Origin: G965279335 sp965279285
Lineage (GTDB): Bacteria; Pseudomonadota; Gammaproteobacteria; DSM-16500
Length of the DNA: 64,000 nt
Reading direction: 5' to 3'
Assembly (NCBI GenBank): GCA_965279285.1
Contig: OZ257148.1
Location: 2,046,001 to 2,110,000 of the forward strand
Shown: positions 8,734-16,360 of the stretch, piece by piece
Layout of the letters: every line of letters starts with the position of its first letter
How positions within the stretch are numbered: the first letter of the stretch is position 1
Position numbers and translations under genes: made by a program
The notes under the pieces: generated by a model
Told to the model about the DNA's origin: nothing
Database searches by the model: none
Seen by the model: only the letters and a program-made list of their open reading frames with translations

Positions 8734-9386
8734 TGAGCCTACAACAACCTCCGCAAGCTATTTTATTTGATCTTGATGGAACGTTAATTGATACAGCACA
8801 AGACTTAATTTCCGCATTAAATTCACTCACTGCAACCGTTGTTCCTCTCAATTTAGCAACACGTGCGGCAGCGGGTAAAGGTTGTAAAGGATTACTGAAA
8901 ACTGGGCTTAATATTGAAGAACAAGATAGCCGTTATCAACAATTCAGCGCAGAATTTTTTGCTTATTATCAAGACCACTTGCTTGACAACTCACAGTTAT
9001 TTCCTGGTATCGCACTCGTCTTAGATTATCTTGATCAAAAAAATATCCCTTGGGGAATTGTCACCAATAAACCAGCACGCTATACCCAACCTATTTTAGA
9101 TGGCTTAAATTTAAGCGCGCGAGCAAAGTGCATTATTAGCGGTGATTCATTACAAACTCGCAAACCTGACCCAGAGCCTTTATTACACGCTTGTCGTATT
9201 TTAAACCAGCCTGCTCATCAATGTCTTTATGTGGGTGATACAGAGACTGATGTATTAGCTAGCAAGGCCGCAGGCATGCCTTCTTTGATTGCTCTATATG
9301 GCTATATTGATGAGGCAGAGAACCCTCATACCTGGGCTGCTGAGGGTTATATTCAACAGGCAGAGGATATATTACACTGGGTGTGA
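8733..9386 (+). CDS. gph: Phosphoglycolate phosphatase, HAD family
   Basis: A 217-residue HAD hydrolase. Motif I is LFDLDGTLIDT, with the nucleophile and acid/base aspartates near residues 12 and 14; motif II is the threonine of GIVTNKP; the motif III lysine is in TRKPDP; motif IV is YVGDTETDV. The alpha-helical cap (about residues 20-85) is of the Gph type. The known role is dephosphorylation of 2-phosphoglycolate formed during DNA repair. The one-base overlap with ubiG indicates translational coupling. MupP, the MurNAc-6-P phosphatase of pseudomonads, sits in the same context and is a close relative, so the substrate could be either. Confidence 0.88.
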   Translation: MSLQQPPQAILFDLDGTLIDTAQDLISALNSLTATVVPLNLATRAAAGKGCKGLLKTGLNIEEQDSRYQQFSAEFFAYYQDHLLDNSQLFPGIALVLDYLDQKNIPWGIVTNKPARYTQPILDGLNLSARAKCIISGDSLQTRKPDPEPLLHACRILNQPAHQCLYVGDTETDVLASKAAGMPSLIALYGYIDEAENPHTWAAEGYIQQAEDILHWV

Positions 9387-9401
9387 GAGCGGTCTACGCC
9401 T

Positions 9402-9539
9402 GTAGCTATTTAGTGATGAGGGAGGTTGGTGGGCACGCTGCGCTTTGCCCACCCTACATTTTTTATAATTTAATTGTAATGCTTTTGTAGGGTGGGCAAA
9501 GCGCAGCGTGCCCACCACCCTTCGTCACTGAACAACTAC
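9402..9539. repeat. Class A palindromic element with outer arms
   Basis: The core (9428-9516) has inverted GGTGGGCACGCTGCG halves. The inverted homology extends outwards, imperfectly: GTAGCTATTTAGTGATGAGGG on the left matches the complement of the right flank ending CACTGAACAACTAC. These outer arms are the motif also carried by class B elements. It lies between gph and ygfZ. Confidence 0.82.
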
Positions 9540-9566
9540 CTAAACATAGCGAAAAGGCAGTAATAC

Positions 9567-10388
9567 ATGAATCCAAGCAAATCCTTTTACAATCTTGATT
9601 ACCTCGGCTTAATTTGCGTCTCTGGCCATGATGCCAAAAAACTCCTACAAGGCCAACTCACCTGCAATCTTGATGAAATCCCCTTAAAAAACAATCTACT
9701 AGGAGCTCACTGCACACCACAAGGACGAATCATTAGCCTATTTCGACTGTTTGAATATGCAAACGAATACTATCTGCAAATGCCACGCGAATTAATTCCA
9801 CTCGCACTTGCTGCATTAAAAAAATATGCCGTCTTTTTTAAAGTCACACTCCGCGATGCAAGCCAAGAGTTATTGTGCTTAGGGTATTGCGGAACTCAAC
9901 TTGAAAAAATTCCATCAGACTGCTTCATCATGACACTATCAAATCGTTACGAAGTTATTGGTAAACCAGCACAAATAGCGGAATTATTAAAAAATAATCC
10001 ACACCCTCTGAGCACTTCAGCAGAATGGCAAAAATTAGACATTACCGCTGGAATTCCAGCTATTTATCCTGAAACCAGCGAAAAATTTTTACCCCACGAA
10101 TTAAATTTACAAAATTTAGATGCTATTAGTTTTAATAAAGGCTGCTATACCGGCCAAGAAATTATTGCGCGCATGCACTATCGCGGCAAACTAAAAACCC
10201 ACTTATATCGAGCTAAAATTAGCACATCCTCTCTACCCAAACGCGGCGAAGAAATTATTATTGCCGACCAATCTTGCGGATATCTCGTTGATTTTGTAGA
10301 AATAGGCTATAATAATTATGAATTATTAATGATTTCTTCTGCAGTGGAAATTGATTCTCTGCCTTTAGAAATTTTAAGGTTAAATTAA
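9567..10388 (+). CDS. ygfZ: YgfZ-type folate-binding protein
   Basis: A 273-residue GcvT-like protein. The family hallmark K-G-C-Y-x-G-Q-E is present as NKGCYTGQEI near residues 190-199, with the cysteine needed for function. YgfZ binds tetrahydrofolate and supports iron-sulfur enzymes such as MiaB, so it affects tRNA thiomethylation. It is shorter than E. coli YgfZ (326), mainly in the C-terminal domain. nadE starts on the base after its stop codon, indicating one transcript. Confidence 0.88.
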   Translation: MNPSKSFYNLDYLGLICVSGHDAKKLLQGQLTCNLDEIPLKNNLLGAHCTPQGRIISLFRLFEYANEYYLQMPRELIPLALAALKKYAVFFKVTLRDASQELLCLGYCGTQLEKIPSDCFIMTLSNRYEVIGKPAQIAELLKNNPHPLSTSAEWQKLDITAGIPAIYPETSEKFLPHELNLQNLDAISFNKGCYTGQEIIARMHYRGKLKTHLYRAKISTSSLPKRGEEIIIADQSCGYLVDFVEIGYNNYELLMISSAVEIDSLPLEILRLN

Positions 10389-12011
10389 ATGCCGAAAAAA
10401 CTCCGTATTATCATGGCGCAACTGAATCTCACTGTGGGCGACATTCAAGGTAATTTAAATAAATTAATTCAAGCTGCAAACACAGCACGTGATACACTGG
10501 CAGCGGATATTATTGTATTTCCTGAATTATGCATTACCGGTTATCCACCCGAAGATTTATTATTACGAAAATCATTTTTGCATGCCGCAAACGAAGCACT
10601 CAATCAATTTAAAGCACAAGTCAAAAATATTTATTGTTTAGTAACCCATCCTTATGCCAACTCGCATGGTTTATATAACTCCTGCTCACTCATTTATAAC
10701 AACACCATCTTATGTCGTTACTCCAAACAACACTTGCCTAATTATGGTGTATTTGATGAATGTCGTTATTTTATATCCGGCAATACACCTGCTGTTGTTT
10801 TAATTAAAGATATTCCGGTTGGCATAGTCATTTGCGAAGACCTTTGGTTTCCTGGGCCTGTTCAACAAGCAGCAACACAAGGTGCTCGCATTATTCTGGT
10901 ACCGAATGCTTCGCCTTTTGAAATCAACAAACAGGAACAGAGACAACTTATTTTAGCAAAGCGCGCAAAAGATAATGATATTCCGATTGTGTATGTCAAT
11001 GGCATCGGCGGCCAAGATGAATTAATTTTTGATGGCGGATCCATGGTGGTTGATCAAACAGGAAAAATTTGTCTACATGCTGGTTTTTTTCATGAAACAC
11101 TTACACCCGTTGATATTGAATTGACGAGTACAGAAACAAAAATTAATTCTCTCCCCTTCACTCTACCCAATGATGAAGAAAAAATTTATCAAGCTCTTGT
11201 ACTCGGTGTACAAGACTATGTGAAAAAAAATCATTTCCCTGGCGTATTAATTGGCGTATCGGGTGGAATTGATTCTGCGCTCACACTCGCGATTGCTGTT
11301 GATGCGCTAGGCAAAGATCAAGTCAGCGCTGTATTACTGCCTTCGCGCTATACAGCTGAAATAAGCATGGAAGATGCTTTAAGCTTAGTAAAAAACTTAG
11401 CGGTAGCGCATGAAATTATTTCGATTGAACCAAATTTTCAAAGTTTCCTGAGTAGTTTAACAACGACATTTTCTGCAACAACACCCAATACAGTAGCAGA
11501 AAATCTGCAATCTCGCTGTCGCGGTGTCATCATGATGGCTTTATCAAATAATACAGGACGTATTGTTTTAACAACCAGTAATCGCAGTGAAACAGCGGTC
11601 GGTTATTCTACTTTATATGGTGATATGGCCGGTGGATTATGTGTACTGAAAGATATTCCAAAAACCTTAGTTTATCGTTTAGCACATTTTCGTAATCAAA
11701 TTTCGCCCGTTATTCCACAACGGATTATTGATCGTCCGCCAACAGCGGAGTTGGCTGATAATCAAAAAGATGAAGATAGCCTACCACCCTATGCTATTTT
11801 AGATGCGATTTTAGAATTATATTTAAATCAAGAACAAGGTCTCGAAGAAATTGTTGCACAAGGATTTGAACGTGAGACAGTGACAAAAATTATTAATTTA
11901 ATTCGTCATAATGAATACAAACGCCGACAAGCGGCGCTAGGGATACGCGTTAATCATAAAGAATTTGATCGAGATCGACGGTATCCGGTGACGTCGGGGT
12001 TTAAAGGTTGA
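10389..12011 (+). CDS. nadE: Glutamine-dependent NAD+ synthetase
   Basis: A 540-residue two-domain enzyme making NAD from deamido-NAD, ATP and glutamine. The N-terminal nitrilase-type glutaminase (about 1-260) has its catalytic triad at E46 (FPELCITG), K113 (YSKQHLPNYG) and C149 (GIVICEDLWF). The C-terminal synthetase carries the PP-loop GVSGGIDSALT near residue 290. Because the glutaminase domain is fused, ammonia is channelled internally, unlike the short ammonia-dependent NadE of E. coli. It directly abuts ygfZ and ends just before a class A palindrome. Confidence 0.96.
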   Translation: MPKKLRIIMAQLNLTVGDIQGNLNKLIQAANTARDTLAADIIVFPELCITGYPPEDLLLRKSFLHAANEALNQFKAQVKNIYCLVTHPYANSHGLYNSCSLIYNNTILCRYSKQHLPNYGVFDECRYFISGNTPAVVLIKDIPVGIVICEDLWFPGPVQQAATQGARIILVPNASPFEINKQEQRQLILAKRAKDNDIPIVYVNGIGGQDELIFDGGSMVVDQTGKICLHAGFFHETLTPVDIELTSTETKINSLPFTLPNDEEKIYQALVLGVQDYVKKNHFPGVLIGVSGGIDSALTLAIAVDALGKDQVSAVLLPSRYTAEISMEDALSLVKNLAVAHEIISIEPNFQSFLSSLTTTFSATTPNTVAENLQSRCRGVIMMALSNNTGRIVLTTSNRSETAVGYSTLYGDMAGGLCVLKDIPKTLVYRLAHFRNQISPVIPQRIIDRPPTAELADNQKDEDSLPPYAILDAILELYLNQEQGLEEIVAQGFERETVTKIINLIRHNEYKRRQAALGIRVNHKEFDRDRRYPVTSGFKG

Positions 12012-12017
12012 AAAATG

Positions 12018-12126
12018 GTGGGCACGTCGCACAAAGCGCTCCTTTGCCCACCCTACAATACACACACGACACAATACATAAAAAACGTAGGGTGGGCAAA
12101 GGAGCGCTTTGTGCGACGTGCCCACC
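12018..12126. repeat. Class A palindromic element, variant arms
   Basis: The arms differ from the usual sequence (CACGTCGCACAAAGCGCTCC in place of CACGCTGCG), yet both arms carry the identical change, so the palindrome remains perfect. It lies between the convergent nadE and bamD stop codons. Confidence 0.85.
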
Positions 12127-12141
12127 ATCCTCTACTCTAAA

Positions 12142-12921
12142 TCAATCTGACAATTTCATCGCCGCCTGCACATACGTAGAATTAGGATAATTCAATTGCA
12201 AAACCTGCATCGCTTGATTTTCTGCTTGCGTTAAATGTAAAGCACGATACGATTTCACCATTAACACCAATGCATCTGGCACAACATCTGCGCCTTGAAA
12301 ATGCTGCACCACTCCATTCGCTCGATCTGCCGCAGCAACATAAGCCTGACGCTCATAATAATATTGCGCTACCTGTAATTCATGCCCAGCCAATACATTA
12401 CGCAAATGTATCATATATTGATGTGCTGCAGGTGCATATGGGCTATTAGGATATTGATTCGCCACTATCGAAAACTGTTCAAAGGATTTTTTAATTTGAC
12501 TCGTATCACGCGTCGCTAAATCAATACTAAACAAACGCTCAAAAACACCTAGATTATGATAATAATTCGCTAAACCATACATATAATGCGCGTAATCTGC
12601 ATGCGGGCTGACCGGATAAGCACGAATATAACGTTCTGCAGCTGCTTCAGCAGAAGCATAATCTTGGGTTTCATAGTATGCGTAAATAATATGCAGCTCG
12701 GCAATCTTGGTATTAGGATCGACTGGATACTGCACCTCTAAGGCTTCAAAACGTTTAATCGCATCCGAGTAACTATTATCCCGTAACGCCTCTTCGCCTT
12801 TCTTAAAAATATACTGCGGCGTTTCACCTTTATAAGTTTCCGCTGGATCCGTTGTTGTAGAACAAGCCGATAACAACAGAGATGATAATGATAAAGCAGT
12901 TATAATTTTAATACATTTCAT
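12142..12921 (-). CDS. bamD: Outer membrane protein assembly factor BamD
   Basis: A 259-residue lipoprotein with a signal peptide and the lipobox LSAC (C20). The rest is tetratricopeptide-like: five helical repeat pairs beginning with PQYIFKKGEEALRDNSYSDAIKRFEAL, the classic BamD/YfiO opening. BamD is the essential lipoprotein of the BAM complex that folds beta-barrels into the outer membrane. It is divergent from rluD, the usual gammaproteobacterial arrangement (bamD next to rluD-pgeF). The 99-bp gap 12922-13020 must hold both promoters. Confidence 0.95.
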   Translation of the reverse strand: MKCIKIITALSLSSLLLSACSTTTDPAETYKGETPQYIFKKGEEALRDNSYSDAIKRFEALEVQYPVDPNTKIAELHIIYAYYETQDYASAEAAAERYIRAYPVSPHADYAHYMYGLANYYHNLGVFERLFSIDLATRDTSQIKKSFEQFSIVANQYPNSPYAPAAHQYMIHLRNVLAGHELQVAQYYYERQAYVAAADRANGVVQHFQGADVVPDALVLMVKSYRALHLTQAENQAMQVLQLNYPNSTYVQAAMKLSD

Positions 12922-13020
12922 AGCGAGTCCAAAGATACAATGTTATTTGGCGTGCATTGTAAACGAATTTTTGCCATCATTCACTCACATAAATCGCTTA
13001 TCTCATTATTGGTAGACCAA

Positions 13021-13980
13021 ATGACTGAAAAAATTCTTCACACTTTAACCATTCCCGATGATTTATGTGGAATGCGGCTTGATCAAGCGATTGCTAAATT
13101 ACTGCCTGCGTACTCACGCACCCAGCTCCAAGAGTGGATCAAAGATGCCACACTCAAAGTCAATGATGCTCCAGCAAAAGCGCGCTTAATGATGATGGGA
13201 GGAGAAATCATTACTATCGATGCCGTATTAAAAATGCCTCCCCCCTGTGAAGCGCAAGCTATTGATCTTAATATTGTTTTTGAAGATGAAAACTTGTTGG
13301 TCATCAATAAGCCAGCAGGCATGGTCGTGCATCCTGGCTCTGGAAATCCGAATAACACCCTATTAAATGCTTTATTACACCATGCTGATGAGCTCCATGC
13401 TCTCCCACGTGCTGGGATTATTCATCGCTTAGATAAAGATACCTCAGGACTGTTAGTCATTGCAAAAACAGCGGCTGCGCTAAGAGAATTATCACTTCAA
13501 CTTAAAGCTCGTACCATTGCACGCATTTATCAAACCATCGTCTTTGGCACCATTATTAGTGGCGGCACAGTTAATGCGCCTATAGACCGTCACTCTATGC
13601 AACGCACACGAATGGCCGTCTCAGATACGGGTAAAGAAGCGATCACTCACTATCGTGTTGTAGAACGTTATCGCGCTTATACGCGCCTAAAAGTCCAACT
13701 TGAAACAGGCAGAACCCATCAAATTCGCGTCCATATGGCACATATCCATCACCCGATTTTAGGTGACCCAGTCTATGCTGGTCGTTTACAATTACCGAAA
13801 GGAGCAACGCCAGCATTGGTGGCGCAATTACGTTCATTTAAACGCCAGGCTTTACACGCCTCAGAGCTCAGCTTAGTCCATCCTGTCACCCAAAAAATAA
13901 TGACTTGGCAAGCAGCTTTACCTGAGGATATAAAAACACTGATTGAAATATTAAAAGATGATTTAAATGAAAATAAATAA
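13021..13980 (+). CDS. rluD: 23S rRNA pseudouridine synthase RluD
   Basis: It makes the pseudouridines 1911, 1915 and 1917 in helix 69 of 23S rRNA. An N-terminal S4 domain (RLDQAIAKLLPAYSRTQLQEWI) is followed by the RluA-type catalytic domain. The active-site motif HRLDKDTSGLLV puts the catalytic aspartate at D138, against D139 in E. coli. The ATG at 13021 gives the usual N-terminus; an in-frame ATG at 12940 would add 27 atypical residues and run into the bamD promoter region. Its 3' end overlaps pgeF by 14 bp. Confidence 0.94.
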   Translation: MTEKILHTLTIPDDLCGMRLDQAIAKLLPAYSRTQLQEWIKDATLKVNDAPAKARLMMMGGEIITIDAVLKMPPPCEAQAIDLNIVFEDENLLVINKPAGMVVHPGSGNPNNTLLNALLHHADELHALPRAGIIHRLDKDTSGLLVIAKTAAALRELSLQLKARTIARIYQTIVFGTIISGGTVNAPIDRHSMQRTRMAVSDTGKEAITHYRVVERYRAYTRLKVQLETGRTHQIRVHMAHIHHPILGDPVYAGRLQLPKGATPALVAQLRSFKRQALHASELSLVHPVTQKIMTWQAALPEDIKTLIEILKDDLNENK

Positions 13981-14704
13981 CTATCTTCGGCCTGATTGGC
14001 CAGCACCATCACATATTAAAGCTTACACCACACTTCGCACCGGTGGCGTTAGCGTATCACCTTATGACCAGTTTAATTTAGGTGATCATGTTGATGACAA
14101 CCCTGAGCATGTAGCCAGCAATCGTCATTTACTAGCAAGCCAATTACAGCTACCCAGTGAACCTATCTGGCTACAACAAACCCATAGCACCCAAGTTGTT
14201 GAAGCAACCATTCACAATCTTAATCAGATAGCAGATGCTGCATTCACTGCTCAAGCTAAGCAAGTCTGTGTTATTTTAACAGCTGATTGCTTACCTATTT
14301 TAGTTACGAATAAAAAAGGCACGCATGTTGCAGCGATTCATGCGGGTTGGCGTGGTTTAGCGCAAGGAATTATTGAATCCACTCTTGCCGCTTTAAATCT
14401 TGCACCAGAAGAATTATTAATTTGGCTCGGCCCCGCTATCAGCGCCAAACATTTTGAAGTGGGTGATGAAGTGAGGGAAATATTTTTACATTCATTACCT
14501 GAAGCTACTTATGCTTTTACTCCTTCACCAGCGAAACGTTGGCTTGCTGATTTATACGAATTAGCACGAGTAAAATTAAAAAAACTAGGAGTAAATCAAG
14601 TTTATGGTGGGGAGTATTGCACTTATGCTGATAAGGATTTATTTTATTCTTATCGACGCGATGGCAAGGAAACGGGGCGTATGGCGAGTTTGATTTGGAT
14701 TTAA
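13967..14704 (+). CDS. pgeF: Peptidoglycan editing factor / purine nucleoside phosphorylase, YfiH family
   Basis: A 245-residue member of the DUF152/YfiH (laccase-domain) family. Conserved metal and substrate blocks are visible: QQTHSTQV, LTADCLPILV, HAGWRGLAQGI, WLGPAIS and the C-terminal FYSYRRDGKETGRMASLIWI. Relatives have been described as purifying peptidoglycan precursors of wrongly added serine and as purine nucleoside phosphorylases; sequence does not decide between these. It overlaps rluD by 14 bp and is probably translated from the same message. Confidence 0.9.
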   Translation: MKINNYLRPDWPAPSHIKAYTTLRTGGVSVSPYDQFNLGDHVDDNPEHVASNRHLLASQLQLPSEPIWLQQTHSTQVVEATIHNLNQIADAAFTAQAKQVCVILTADCLPILVTNKKGTHVAAIHAGWRGLAQGIIESTLAALNLAPEELLIWLGPAISAKHFEVGDEVREIFLHSLPEATYAFTPSPAKRWLADLYELARVKLKKLGVNQVYGGEYCTYADKDLFYSYRRDGKETGRMASLIWI

Positions 14705-14712
14705 TAATGAAC

Positions 14713-14985
14713 GGTGGGCACGCTGCGCTTTGCCCACCCTACGTTTTTATAATTTATTTTTGTAATTTTTTGTAGGGTGGACAAAACGCAACGTGTCCAC
14801 CGAGTGTTATAATTTTTGTAGGGTGGACAAAACGCAGCGTGCCCACCGAGTGTTATAATTTTTGTAGGGTGGACAAAACGCAGCGTGCCCACCGAGTGTT
14901 ATAATTTTTGTAGGGTGGACAAAACGCAGCGTGCCCACCGAGTGTTATAATTTTTGTAGGGTGGGCAAAGCGCAGCGTGCCCACC
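14713..14985. repeat. Class A element expanded into a 46-bp tandem array
   Basis: The left half (from 14713) is a normal class A arm. The right half is repeated: GTAGGGTGG begins at 14772, 14818, 14864, 14910 and 14956, an exact 46-bp period, five copies. The first four carry GGACAAAACGC, while the last carries GGGCAAAGCGC and is the true complement of the left arm. The linker is GAGTGTTATAATTTTT. It ends 11 bp before the ribosome site of the DegQ-like gene. Confidence 0.9.
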
Positions 14986-15008
14986 GTTCCTCTTTTAGGA
15001 GAACCACA

Positions 15009-16343
15009 ATGAAAAATAAAATTTTCCTTCTGCTTGGATTATTCATCAGCCTCAATTTATTTGCAGCCATTCCAACTGAAGTCGGTCTAGCGCCTATGTT
15101 ACAAAAAGCACTACCTGCTGTAGTAAACATACGCTCACAAATTAAAGTCATGGATTTAAATACCTTAAATCGTTTACAACAAGAGCAAGGTCCTAATAAT
15201 GAAGGGCAAGTACCCGATAAATTCGTTTCCATTGCCTCAGGTGTTATTGTTGATGCTGATAAAGGTTATATCTTAACAAATGCCCATGTCGTCGAAGATG
15301 CACAATCTATCGTTGTTACTTTAAACGATGGTCGACACTTTAATGCAAAACTCATAGGCACAGATAAACCTTCCGACACAGCTGTCTTACAAATTCGCGC
15401 TAAAAATTTAACGGCGCTTCCCTTTAGCGATGCCACACCTAAAGTGGGTGATATCGTTGCAGCCATCGGTAATCCCTTTGGTTTAAGTGAAAGCGTCACC
15501 TCTGGTATTATCAGCGGTCTAGGTCGTACTACTTTAGGAATTCAAAATTTTGAAAACTTTATTCAAACCGATGCACCGATTAATCCTGGCAATTCCGGTG
15601 GCGCTCTTGTTAATACTCAAGGCCAATTAATTGGGATTAATACCGCCATACTCACACAAACACGCGGTAATATTGGTATTGGCTTTGCCATTCCAGCTAA
15701 TATGGCAAAAAGCATCATGTTACAACTTATTCGCTACGGCAATGTTCAACGCGGCGCCTTAGGTATAGGTGCCGAAGATATCTCACCCGATATTGCCAAT
15801 GCATTTAATGTTGATTCCAACAAAGGTGCCGTCGTTACTCAAGTCATGCCTAGCTCACCTGCGGCAAAAGCAGGAATTCAAGTAGGAGATATTATTTCTT
15901 CAATTAATGGCACTGATATTAAAAATGCTAATGATGTGGTGAATGCGATTGCCTTTTTACGCGTTGACTCAAAAGCAAATCTCAGCTTATTACGCAACAA
16001 AAAAACTATTGCTGTTAGCACTGTTATTACTGACCCTAAGCAACGTCAAAAAGCCGAACAAGCCCAAAACCCTCTTCTTTATGGCGTTGGTTTAAAAGAT
16101 TTTACCTTAGATAGCCCAATTCATGGCGAAGTCAACGGCATTATTATTGTTTCTGTTGATGAAGATACTAATGCATGGAATGCTGATTTACGACCAGGTG
16201 ACATTATCACTTCCGCCAATCAACAAGCAGTAAAATCTATTGTTGAATTAAAAAAGATAGCGAGTAGCTCACAAGATAGTTTGCTATTACATATTCTACG
16301 TGGGCCTGGAGCAACATTTATTGTGATTAGTAAAGAATCTTAA
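15009..16343 (+). CDS. degQ: Periplasmic serine endoprotease, DegP/DegQ type
   Basis: A 444-residue HtrA-family protease that degrades or holds misfolded envelope proteins. A signal peptide (residues 1-20, ending NLFAA) leads into a trypsin-like domain with catalytic triad H93 (LTNAHVV), D123 (KPSDTAVL) and S196 (NPGNSGGAL). Two PDZ domains follow (about 250-340 and 355-440), so it is of DegP/DegQ rather than DegS type; the short LA-loop and length favour DegQ. An AGGAG site 8 nt before the ATG at 15009 fixes the start; longer readings would run into the tandem repeat. The lipase gene follows after 17 bp. Confidence 0.93.
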   Translation: MKNKIFLLLGLFISLNLFAAIPTEVGLAPMLQKALPAVVNIRSQIKVMDLNTLNRLQQEQGPNNEGQVPDKFVSIASGVIVDADKGYILTNAHVVEDAQSIVVTLNDGRHFNAKLIGTDKPSDTAVLQIRAKNLTALPFSDATPKVGDIVAAIGNPFGLSESVTSGIISGLGRTTLGIQNFENFIQTDAPINPGNSGGALVNTQGQLIGINTAILTQTRGNIGIGFAIPANMAKSIMLQLIRYGNVQRGALGIGAEDISPDIANAFNVDSNKGAVVTQVMPSSPAAKAGIQVGDIISSINGTDIKNANDVVNAIAFLRVDSKANLSLLRNKKTIAVSTVITDPKQRQKAEQAQNPLLYGVGLKDFTLDSPIHGEVNGIIIVSVDEDTNAWNADLRPGDIITSANQQAVKSIVELKKIASSSQDSLLLHILRGPGATFIVISKES

Positions 16344-16360
16344 GTATAGGAAAATATTTC

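Noticed and set aside
12008..12190. Small open frames across class A elements (peptides like GTLRFAHPT or VGWAKRSVPT)
   Set aside because: The same peptides arise wherever the repeat is crossed, in several frames, without ribosome sites; they reflect the repeat, not genes.
14772..14985. 46-bp array as a CRISPR
   Set aside because: The units are contiguous with no variable spacers, and no cas genes are nearby; it is a class A arm amplified in tandem.
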